From contig NC_091142.1 in assembly GCF_041381155.1 (NCBI RefSeq), forward strand, positions 4,963,778 through 5,027,777: a stretch of 64,000 nt of DNA, in the 5' to 3' direction. This DNA comes from Argopecten irradians (taxonomy: Eukaryota > Mollusca > Bivalvia > Pectinida > Pectinidae). Below the pieces are notes generated by a model. The model was not told the DNA's origin and made no database searches. It saw only the letters and a program-made list of their open reading frames with translations. Position 1 is the first letter of the stretch. Every line of letters begins with the position of its first letter. The translations under genes and the position numbers were made by a program. Positions 13,076 to 24,100 of the stretch are shown in pieces.

Positions 13076-13790
13076 TTCAGCATTAAGTGAGTGGGGCGAC
13101 TGGTTTGCCCGTTGTCAATATAATATAACAGGGTGGGTTGTGCTCTCTCGGACAGTATGCTTCAGTGAGATAGCAAAATTATTGCAAAGTCACAACAAGA
13201 ACATACCGAAGCCTCCCTAAACACAAAAACGCATTTCACCGTATGTTGCTGTATTAAGGTATGTTATACAGCCCTGCAGGTAGGGCTTTAGAATTGTACC
13301 TGCTGTCCCTATTGCATGATCGCAAAAGGCGACTAAATTTAGGATCTTATCTTTTCTCTTCTTCCTAACTGACTTTATCTTTCCTAATGCCTTCCTTGGC
13401 ACCGCCTGGCCGGGACACACCAAAATCTATAAGCGTTCCCTGTGAAGAAGGTCCTGCCTGGCCGGACACACCAAAATCTATAAAAGTGGTAGTTTCTGCT
13501 CCTACTTAGCACTCGGCAAACAGGGAGTAGGAAGACTGGTTCGCTCGTTGTCAGTATAATGTGACCGGATGGGATGTGTTGCTTGGTGTCTTCGGAGGCA
13601 TGCTTCAGTGATATAGCACTATAAAAAGGGCAATAGTTCCACTATATAAGAAGACACAACATGAATATACCGCAGTCTCCCAAAACACACATCTCGCACA
13701 GCATACACGTAACACACCGCATACATGGGAGGCCGTCCTTACATGACCATAGCTGTTAATAGGACGTTAATTTATCAAACAAACAAAAAA
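13075..13790 (-). repeat. ~520-bp interspersed repeat, partial copy followed by a full copy
   Basis: 13075-13230 is a fragment (GAGTGGGGCGACTGGTTTGC). 13280-13790 is nearly complete, from AGGGCTTTAGAATTGTACCT to GACGTTAATTTATCAAACAA, with a short internal duplication of CTGGCCGG-ACACACCAAAATCTATAA. Confidence 0.88.
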
Positions 13791-15055
13791 AATTGATACT
13801 CTGTAGAGATGTTGGCTAGTTAGTGTTTCTTCCCATGAAAAAAACATTGAAACGCTATATTTCAATAATCCACGAAATCATACACAATCTCATTTTCGTT
13901 TCGCCTGACCTTTTCGTGACGACTTAATTTTCATATTTTATTTCCACGCTTTCGAGTCATATAATTGTACTGCATATTTGTTCATTTGGCGGCGACAAAT
14001 GTTCGCGATTTTCAATCGATCGCAAGATACGTGAAATTGGATCACACGCAAAACCAAGTTGGTTTGCAGAATAATTAATGATTCTTGCACCGAATAAGTA
14101 TGTTTCAAAGTTCTGAAGCATAATTTTTTGGAGGCACTACGACCTGATACTTTAAAGCTGGTTATTTTCGGGGGTCCAAAACTAATTCTAAGCGAAATGT
14201 GATAAATTTATTACTTTTTTTTGTTGATGAATTTTTTGCGATTACACCAATACCCGCAAATTCACGCAATATGGTAGGTTAAATTAACATATATATATAT
14301 ATATATATTGGTGATATTTAATTAAACATCAACTGTGAGAAATGAATTTGAATAAAAATGTTTATTAAACATCATGCCAAAGTCTTTATGAAAGCAGTGT
14401 TTTAATCCTGATACAATATTGATGAAGGTGGTAGACCATATATGAAGTATTGAGTTTAATCAATATCATCTGTGGTTTTATTGCCGTACAAGAAGGAACC
14501 TCTCCGCACTAAGGTGGTGGGATAGATACACACATTATCAATTCTACTGGCCTGAACCTCTGCTTAACACTTCAAACTTGTGTTACAAAATCATTATTTA
14601 AATGATGATGTTTCAAAGCTGATGATTTCTTTCTGGAGATAATAATTAAATATCGCATCAAAGAATGTTAACTAATGCTAATGATCTTGTTCCAATCTAC
14701 TGAGTCACTCGAGAATTGCGGCGATCATACAAAAAGTGCCAATTAAAACATTTACATAAATGGACCAGAGTATAAAAAATACTTATTAAATTCGTATGTG
14801 CCTAGCACTAACTGGATTGTTGGAAAATCAATATGCGGGATATATTTGTCATGAAATTAATATGCCAGCTTTTCGGATTTAATTTTTGCCGTCGATTTGA
14901 AATGTTGACACCAGACGTCGAGTCTAAATTTAATTTGAACCAGTTGTTCTAATTGATATAAGGATTTGAAGCATAGTACCTAGTTCTTACCTAATACAAG
15001 GCGTCGATTGGTTTCTTCCTGTAAATTGATATATACGACAAAAATTTGAAAACTG
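13791..15055. other. Upstream region of copy 1, no gene seen
   Basis: Contains CGCGAAA-like scraps (13860-14280), the TA microsatellite and AT-rich sequence leading to the possible TATA box. Confidence 0.5.
14289..14311. repeat. (TA)n microsatellite
   Basis: About ten TA dinucleotides in a row. Confidence 0.9.
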
Positions 15056-15062
15056 TATAAAA
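15056..15062 (+). promoter_or_regulatory. Possible TATA box of kringle gene copy 1
   Basis: TATAAAA lies 62 bases before ATG 15124, leaving room for a start site about 30 bases downstream and a short leader. AT-rich DNA makes chance matches common. Confidence 0.4.
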
Positions 15063-15123
15063 ACGATATTCTGAAGCTACGCGTTTATTCTTGCTCTTGG
15101 ATTTAAAACATTACATTGATAAT

Positions 15124-18100
15124 ATGGCCCAAGTCGGTTACTTAATTTTAATTTTACATGTTTGTTGCTATTGTGTACCTCTGAAAGCAGTATCAGAAAC
15201 ATGTCAAAAACTGAACCAGACGGGTTTAATTAGAAACGCGATTGTGAGTGGTGACAAATTCCTGGATTTGAACACAATATCGCCTATAATGTGTATGAAG
15301 AAATGCCTGTCGCTAAAAGTGTGTAAATCTGTGAATATCTATCCTGATTCCTTGGGTTGCGAGCTGTTTTTGCAGGATTCCGTAGAAGCTTCTAATGGCA
15401 TTGTGACGTCATCGAGTGGAATGACAATTGATGCCGTGGACATTCCGAAGGTAAGTCTTAGAGTTATCATATTATAAAAAAGAAAAGAACATTTAGATTA
15501 ACATCTATTTCGCCTGAGGACGCCTGTGAAGGAAAAAAAACATTTTTCAAAGTATGAGTATTTGGTTATTTTTTTTTTCATTTGATAGAGATAGGATTCT
15601 GCACAGCTGGTTATTTTTGCGGGATTGTGATTTTCCCGATTTTGCGGGTCATCGAAATGATCGCAAACATATAATCATTGAAATGGTTGACTTATTATAC
15701 ACGTATATACCCTTGACACCAAATCGCAAAATTTTAATTTGATAAAAAAAATTCTAGTCTTGAGTCGAACACAAGTTGACCCGTGAAAATAACAAACTAT
15801 CTAGTATATTTGACACAGGTATTACTAAACTACTGCTAGTTTTGATATTCAAAAATATTTAAGCAATAACCCTAACCGCTCGAACTGTTTCAATTATGTC
15901 TAAATATCAAGGAATTACTAACCGCGGCCATTTTCTTTTAGTGAAATCCACCAGGGAGAGTTTTTTTCAATTTCGCTTCAAGCATGGCTATCTAGAATTC
16001 CAAAGGGATTTTTTTGCATTTCTTAGTGTATTCATGAATTCATAATTTATAATATTTTGTGATATGTTCTGACCCTGTACAACCTTTTGTTTGTTTTGTT
16101 ATCAAAAACTATTTTCAGGCTTGAATTACATCGCAAAACCTCAAGGAATATGTAGGGCGTTAGAATTGTACCAGCTGCCCCTGTTGCATGATCGTAAAAA
16201 GCAACTAAATTTAGGATCTTTTCGTTTCTCTACTTTCTACCTAACGTTCCTCTTCTTAACACAATCATATTTTAGCGCAACATATGCTAAATTCTGATTA
16301 CCGCTAAATTATGTAAGTTGAATGTATTTACAATTTATTCTATGTGCGTTTGATATTTCAGGAGTATGGAGGAGAATGCAAGGACCATAGCTGCCTAATA
16401 CACGAACAATGCATTGAGAAGAAGCTTGGAGGTTACACTTGTATTGGATATGGTAATTTTATTGATTTCTTTTCATTCATTTTCATAATTGTGAGATAAT
16501 TTTATAAAATGGGCAAGAGTTATCGCTATTGTAAAGAGAAAACAAAAACACGAATAAACCGCATTCATGCACGCAGGGAGGTTGTTCTTGAATTACCATA
16601 GCAGTTTATAGGACATTAAGTCAATCGACCATTTTTTCCCATATCTTTTTGGTGTTTCGCAATTTACCGATACTTACTGTCATTGTTTAAAAGCATTCAA
16701 AGTATTGAGTACTTGCTTTAAAAACAAGTACAATAATTCAATATTTATTATATTCACTACCTACCATTTTCCTCGGTTTCAACAGAAACGCTTCTTTTCT
16801 CAAGTTATTACCAGTGAATTTGATGTATCTATATAAGGTTTTTAGACCGTTACTTATATATGTATCTTACAGAGTTCTGTACGGGACCCCCGCCCACATA
16901 TGGGGACAACATATTCACCATCGATAAATCAAAAGGAGTGCCAGTCGCTACTTACTGGTGTCCGGAAGGTTCCGGCTACCATGATGGAGAAAGACATTCA
17001 TATTGTGATCCAATAGCGGACACGTGGAGTAGTCCTACCTCAACATGCGCAACAGGTTAGTACAGTGTTTTAAAAATCAATATCAGGATATTGTTTAAGA
17101 GCAGGAGAATTGTGTCCTGTCAAATCCGTGACCAGGAATCGAATACGGGTCTCTGTCGTAAAAAAAATACTGCTCAGCCGAATAAGCCCAAGAAGAATAC
17201 TCCGTCAGCTGAGTGACAGAGACCTATTTAATAGTATGTACAAACCACACTGCCCCACTCTTTTCACATACCTTTATCATTTAATGCTAAAGTCTTGTGT
17301 TTGTCCAAGTGGTGTTAACAAGTTCATGGATAGTACATCGTTTACTGTTGATACCAGTGACAGTTTACGTATAGGGATTGAATGTAACGCGCTCCACGGG
17401 ATATGTAGATAGTTTCTGCTATGAGAATTACAAAAATATTTCAATCCATATATCTACATAATAATAATTTATGAAAATGAAAATTATTGAAAGGTTATTA
17501 TATCACATTTAAAATCATGACACCCATATACGACGAGAAACGAGATTAATGGAACAGCTGGACAATAATGCTGTTCCACAACGTCGCGTTTTCAAGCGTC
17601 CGCTTTCCGGTCGACCTTTTTTTGCAAATGATAAACGATAAACAAGAAATATAGTTGAAATAAGGTTTGATTGACTTATTAAAGTAAACCTTAGTTGATT
17701 CTATACCAAGGAACAACACAATAAAGATAATATATAAAAATATTTTGGGGGACTACTTTTTATTGAAATGAAACTGACGTGATGTTTGAAATCAGCTCAT
17801 CAATACACGAGAATCGTTGTATTCATAGTGTATTCTTAGTGTTTTCATAGGAAAATGTTTGTTTTCGTCAGTTGGTTGTTTCATATAGTGACGAAACACT
17901 CAGAATGTAAATCTATTGATATCATTCCTTTTTTTTTATTAATCGATAGATATTACATGGATCCGGTAGAAAGCAAAGCATTTATGTAATAGAAGAGTAT
18001 ACGCCCTCCAAATTGTTACATGCGTGCATTGTGTTTGTCTTTACCTGTGACCTTATTATAGGTACATGTTATAGAAGCATATCTGTACTGGATTGGATCT

Positions 18101-20715
18101 TTATAATAACATTAACATAGAAATATTGCCACAAGTCATACATGTTTATGAAAAACACACCAATACAGTTTTTATAGAACAAATTACATATAGTGAATTA
18201 CATACGTATATTCTTGTTGTGTGAAACACTGAATAATGAGGGCTTTAATTGAAAATATTCACTGAATAACAAAGATTTTAATTTTAGTTTAACTGAATTT
18301 TAAATCAGTATTATAATCATTACACATTGATCCCGTTATAGGTATACCTAACGGATGTGGGTTCCCCCCTCCTATATCTGTACCACATGGTATTACACGT
18401 CACTATATGGGGGACCTATTCAAGGCCATCTACACGTGCCCCAGTGTCACTGACCCGGAACCCCTTGAACACTGTCCGATCACAAGCTGTACAGGAGTTA
18501 AGGAGTGGACGCCTGGAGCTAACCTCTCTTGTTCAGGTATTAGCTTTTAACGATTTGGAATGATGCAAATGAGAACTGAATGATAACTTGTAGATTCTCG
18601 GTGAAGTTCAAGGTCGAAAGTGTAATTTAAAAAGTTCAAAAGTGTTGATCTAGGGAGGATAAAAAGTGTTGCTCAAGAGTGTACAAAGGTGTTGATCAGG
18701 AGAAGGTACAAAAGTGTTCAACTAGGGAGGAAACAAAAGTGTTGATCTAGGAAGGGTACAAAAATGATCATCTGGAGAGGGTATAAAAGTGTTCATCTAG
18801 GGAGGATAAAAAGTGTTGATCTAGAGAGGGTACAAAAGTCTTGATCAAGAGAGGGTACACAAGTCTTGATATAGGGAGAGAACAAAAGTGTTGATCTAGA
18901 GACAGGGTACAAAAATGTTCATCTTGAGAGGGCGCAAAAGTGTTGATATAGGGAGAGAACAAAAGTGTTGATCTAGAGACAGGGTACAAAAATGTTCATC
19001 TTGAGAGGGCGCAAAAGTGTTCATCTAGGGAGGAAACAAGAGTGATGATTTAGCGAGGGTACAAAGTGTTGATCTTGAGAGGGTACAAAAGTGTTCATCG
19101 AGGAGGGAACAAAAGTGATGATTTAGCGAGGGTACAAAGTGTTGATCTAGAGAGGGTACACAAGTGTTCATCTTGAGAGGGTGCAAAAGTGTTCATTGAG
19201 GAAACAACAAGAGTGATGATTTAGCGAGGGTACAAAGTGTTGATCTTGAGAGGGTACAAAAGTGTTCATCGAGGAGGGAACAAAAGTGATGATTTAGCGA
19301 GGGTACAAAGTGTTGATCTTGAGAGGGTACAAAAGCAAAATTTGAAATAACTAAAGTGTGGTTTATAATGGATAGATGATTATGAATGAAGTAATAAAAA
19401 GGATATTGTTATTTATAACAAGGGCCACAGGCCATTCATACTTTAATTCATTAAATACTTTTTTGTTAGGAATATCTTTAGTTTATTCTAATTAATTCTA
19501 CTGTAACTGACCTGATCGATATTTTTGTTACCCATGGTTGGTACCTTTGTATTAGGTTTATGACGCGATTTGCTGTCGTCAAGGACAAGATCGTTTGACT
19601 ATTACTGTAAAACTTGGATACATTGTATATTATAAGTCCACGCCCGAATGATTTCATTGCAATTCCCCAGAGATGTGAGAAAATTAAAATAATTTGCTTT
19701 TAATTTTGTTTCCAAATTCCCCAGTGCCTTTATTATGAGAGCATTACACGTATTAATAAGCTTGTGTTTCAACTGGAACATTACTCTTTAAAAAAAAAAG
19801 TCTCATTTAATTTGCCATTAACTGTCATGTCTTACTATATATATATTAAAGAAAAAATATATCGGTCAAATACTATTCCATAGTTCCAGACAACCTTCAA
19901 CTGAATAATTGATAGTTTAAAATTAATAAATAGTCAAACTAATATCGGTTCATGAAACAAGATATCGATATTATACTTACTTTACCCCTTTGCACATTTA
20001 TTGCAGTTTTGTTCAGGTCTTGTCCTTATACCTGTTTGTTTTTTGTTTGCTTTAATGACGCCTTCTGTTTTCAAATTTATTTATCGATTTTTAAAATTGC
20101 ACCTTGGGGCTTGGGGGAATCAGCAAACTACATGCATTGCTTCATCAATACTACGAAAGCTTGATTTCTGTTAGTACTTTATATACCGTATAGCCGGTGG
20201 GTTAAAATTTTCGCGATTTGAATTGAAAATGAAAAAATAGCGGTTTTAAAATTTCTCGAATCTAGTTTTAATGGAATGGTATATGATTCAACCATTGCTT
20301 GTGATCCTGGTTGGTAACAGGACGTTAATTAATCAAACAAACAAATAAATATTTCGCGATCATGTAATGTCCCGAGAAGTCACGTAATGCGGTACTTGGT
20401 GTGTGGAAAACGTTTGTAATTATTAAGGAATTTGAACTCGTATATTTAGTCATTCACATATTAATCTCCATACTTATTTCATTTCCAGCCAAGGACTGTT
20501 ACACTGCCACCACTTACGATGGACGCATGACGTGTACCAATAGTGGTAGGACATGTCAACGCTGGGACCAGCAGAAGCCCCACGCCCATTTATACTTCGT
20601 AACTAGAAGTGACTTCAAAAACTACTGTAGAGTATCCATTGATCAACCAAATCCTTGGTGTTTTACCACCGATATCCTTCTTCGGTGGGAATTCTGTCCA
20701 ATTCCCAAATGCTAA
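15124..20715 (+). CDS. Secreted PAN/apple-EGF-sushi-sushi-kringle protein, copy 1 (intact, 5 exons)
   Basis: Exons 15124-15450, 16362-16452, 16873-17055, 18342-18536 and 20489-20715 join in frame (phases 0,1,1,1) to 340 residues; every junction has AG/GT signals. Exon 1 gives a hydrophobic signal peptide (about 1-25) and a PAN/apple module with the CMKKC..VCKS..C cysteine pattern. Exon 2 is a short EGF-like module with only four cysteines. Exon 3 is sushi-like (TYWCPEG, HSYCDP, DTWSSP, TC). Exon 4 is a second sushi-like module with five cysteines. Exon 5 is a C-terminal kringle (SGRTCQRWDQQKPH, NYCR, PWCFTTD, RWEFCPIPKC) with one extra cysteine (MTC). The start is ATG 15124; the reading frame extends upstream only with non-ATG codons. 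Role is inferred: an extracellular binding protein with no protease domain. Kringles and PAN modules commonly bind proteins or glycans. Two related copies lie downstream on the same strand. Confidence 0.88.
16152..16225 (-). repeat. ~520-bp interspersed repeat, 3' end fragment
   Basis: AGGGCGTTAGAATTGTACCA through AACTAAATTTAGGATCTTTT, inside intron 1 of copy 1. Confidence 0.8.
16495..16635 (-). repeat. ~520-bp interspersed repeat, decayed 5' fragment
   Basis: ATAAACCGCATTCATGCACG and GCAGTTTATAGGACATTAAG, inside intron 2 of copy 1. Confidence 0.6.
18620..19340. repeat. Minisatellite of about 26-30 bp in kringle copy 1, intron 4
   Basis: About 25 imperfect units of the type GGGTACAAAAGTGTTGATCT plus AGAGA, with higher-order duplication (the block near 19030-19140 recurs near 19215-19310). 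It lies 85 bases after the exon 4 donor. Confidence 0.9.
20300..20347 (-). repeat. ~520-bp interspersed repeat, terminal fragment
   Basis: ACAGGACGTTAATTAATCAA plus ACAAACAAATAAAT, inside intron 4 of copy 1. Confidence 0.75.
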
Positions 20716-20750
20716 ATGTTTAAATGTTGCTTGATGTGTTTCTGCAGCAC

Positions 20751-20828
20751 TTGATTAACAAATCCCTGGTGTTTTGCACGGATATTCTCCTACGATAGGA
20801 ATTCTGTTCAATTCCCGAATGTTCAAAA
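20751..20828 (+). repeat. Duplicated kringle-tail segment in the 3' UTR of copy 1
   Basis: About 35 bases after the stop codon the last part of the kringle exon recurs (CCCTGGTGTTTTGCACGGAT, then GGAATTCTGTTCAATTCCCG), offset by about 112 bases. It is out of use because the TAA at 20713 precedes it, and it has changes such as TAG in place of the TGG of RWEF. The same kind of tandem tail is found after copy 3. Confidence 0.8.
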
Positions 20829-20871
20829 ATTAATTTGTGGGTTTTTTTGGTGTGTAACAAAGGTTTAGTAT

Positions 20872-20877
20872 AATAAA
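20872..20877 (+). promoter_or_regulatory. Candidate polyadenylation signal of copy 1
   Basis: AATAAA, 157 bases after the stop codon and downstream of the duplicated kringle tail. Position fits a short 3' UTR. Confidence 0.5.
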
Positions 20878-21164
20878 TGGTGAAATGGACGGAGGCTGTG
20901 ATCTAAAGAAAATAAATAAATATAATTGGAATGCACCACGCTTGCTACTGGTCATAAACTGTATCATCTATGATGTAATACCTCGAGAATGAATATTCAT
21001 GTCGGCCGACCATTCGCACGATGGCCAATTATTAATAGCCATATATACAGTGATGAATATGCTAACAACAATCTACATGTTTTCTAAACAACACAAAGAC
21101 ATTTTGGACTTATTTCAGTTTCATCTAAGTTAATATTGATTTGATTTAAACATGTCTTAAACCA

Positions 21165-24100
21165 TTAGTTTGTCTTGTAATAGACCATTGATTTGCCTGG
21201 TCATATACCATTAATGTGTCACTGCGTAGACCATTATTTGATCTCTACAAAACCATTGATTTATCAGACCATAGACCATTGATTTGTCTGTCCATAGACC
21301 ATTGATTTGTCTGACTATAGACCATTGATTTGTCTGACCATAGACTATTGATTTGTCTGACCATAGACCATTGATTTGTCTGACCATAGACCATTGATTT
21401 GTCTGACTATAGACCATTAATTTGTCTGACCATAGACTATTGATTTGTCTGACCATAGACCAATAATTTGTCTGATCATAGACTATTGATTTGTCTGACC
21501 ATAGACCATTGATTTGTCTGACCATAGACTATTGATTTGTTCTGACCATAGACCATTGATTTGTCTGACCATAGACCATTAATTTGTCTGACCATGACCA
21601 TTGATTTGTCTGACCATAGACCATTTGATTTGTCTGACCATAGACCATTGATTTGTCTGACCATAGACCATTGATTTGTCTGACCATAGACTATTGATTT
21701 GTCTGACCATAGACCATTGATTTGTCTGACCATAGACCATTGATTTGTCTGACATTAGACTGTTGATTTGTCTGACCATAGACCATTGATTTGTCTGACC
21801 ATAGACCATTGATTTGTCTGACCATAGACCATTGATTTGTCTGACCATAGACTATTGATTTGTCTGACCATAGACCATTGATTTGTCTGACCATAGACTA
21901 TTGATTTGTCTGACCATAGACCATTGATTTGTCTGACCATAGACCATTGATTTGTCTGACCATAGACCATTGATTTGTCTGACCATAGACTATTGATTTG
22001 TCTGACCATAGACCATTGATTTGTCTGACCATAGACTATTGATTTGTCTGACCATAGACATTGATTTGTCTGACCATAGACCATTGATTTGTCTGACCAT
22101 AGACCATTGATTTGTCTGACCATAGACCATTGATTTGTCTGACCATAGACTATTGATTTGTCTGACCATAGACCATTGATTTGTCTGACCATAGACCATT
22201 GATTTGTCTGACCATAGACCATTGATTTGTCTGACCATAGACCATTGATTTGTCTGACCATAGACCATTGATTTGTCTGACCATAGACCATTGAATTTGT
22301 CTGACCATAGACCATTGATTTGTCTGACCATAGACCATTGATTTGTCTGACCATAGACATTGATTTGTCTGACCATAGACATTGATTTGTCTGACCATAG
22401 ACCATTGATTTGTCTGACCATAGACATTGATTTGTCTGACCATAGACCATTGATTTGTCTGACCATAGACCATTGATTTGTCTGACCATAGACCATTGAT
22501 TTGTCTGACCATAGACCATTGATTTGTCTGACCATAGACCATTGATTTGTCTGACCATAGACCATTGATTTGTCTGACCATAGACTATTGATTTGTCTGA
22601 CCATAGACCATTGATTTGTCTGACCATAGACCATTGATTTGTCTGACCATAGACCATTGATTTGTCTGACATAGATTTGTCTGACCATAGACCATTGATT
22701 TGTCTGACCATAGACCATTGATTTGTCTGACCATAGACATTGATTTGTCTGACCATAGACCATTGATTTGTCTGACCATAGACCATTGATTTGTCTGACC
22801 ATAGACCATTGATTTGTCTGACCATAGACCATTGATTTGTCTGACCATAGACCATTGATTTGTCTGACCATAGACCATTGATTTGTCTGACCATAGACCA
22901 TTGATTTGTCTGACCATAGACCATTGATTTGTCTGACATAGACCATTGATTTGTCTGACCATAGACCATTGATTTGTCTGACCATAGACCATTGATTTGT
23001 CTGACCATAGACCATTGATTTGTCTGACCATAGACCATTGATTTGTCTGACCATAGACCATTGATTTGTCTGACCATGGACCATTGATTTGTCTGACCAT
23101 AGACCATTGATTTGTCTGACCATTAGACCATTGATTTGTCTGACCATAGACTATTGATTTGTCTGACCATAGACCATTGATTTGTCTGACCATAGACCAT
23201 TGATTTGTCTGACCATAGACCATTGATTTGTCTGACCATAGACCATTGATTTGTCTGACCATAGACCATTGATTTGTCTGACCATAGACCATTGATTTGT
23301 CTGACCATAGACCATTGATTTGTCTGACCATAGACCATTGATTTTTGTGACCTGACCATAGACCATTGATTTGTCTGACCATAGACCATTGATTTGTCTG
23401 ACCATAGACATTGATTTGTCTGACCATAGACATTGATTTGTCTGACCATAGACCATTGATTTGTCTGACCATAGACCATTGATTTGTCTGACCATAGACC
23501 ATTGATTTGTCTGACCATAGACCATTGATTTGTCTGACCATAGACCATTGATTTGTCTGACCATAGACCATTGATTTGTCTGACCATAGACCATTGATTT
23601 GTCTGACCATAGACCATTGATTTGTCTGACCATAGACCATTGATTTGTCTGACCATAGACCATTGATTTGTCTGACCATAGACCATTGATTTGTCTGACC
23701 ATAGACTATTGATTTGTCTGACCATAGACCATTGATTTGTCTGACCATAGACCATTAATTTGTCTGACCATAGACTATTGATTTGTCTGACCATAGACCA
23801 TTGATTTGTCTGACCATAGACCATTGATTTGTCTGACCATAGACTGTTGATTTGTCTGACCATAGACCATTGATTTGTCTGACCATAGACCATTGATTTG
23901 TCTGACCATAGACCATTGATTTGTCTGACCATAGACCATTGATTTGTCTGACCATAGACCATTGATTTGTCTGACCATAGACCATTGATTTGTCTGACCA
24001 TAGACCATTGATTTGTCTGACCATAGACCATTGATTTGTCTGACCATAGACCATTGATTTGTCTGACCATAGACCATTGATTTGTCTGACCATAGACCAT

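Noticed and set aside
15091..15123. Upstream start of kringle copy 1 at 15091
   Set aside because: That codon is TTG; the first ATG in frame is 15124 and gives a proper signal peptide.
18768..18989. Minus-strand ORF of 73 codons
   Set aside because: Falls in the intron 4 minisatellite of copy 1 and repeats with its unit.
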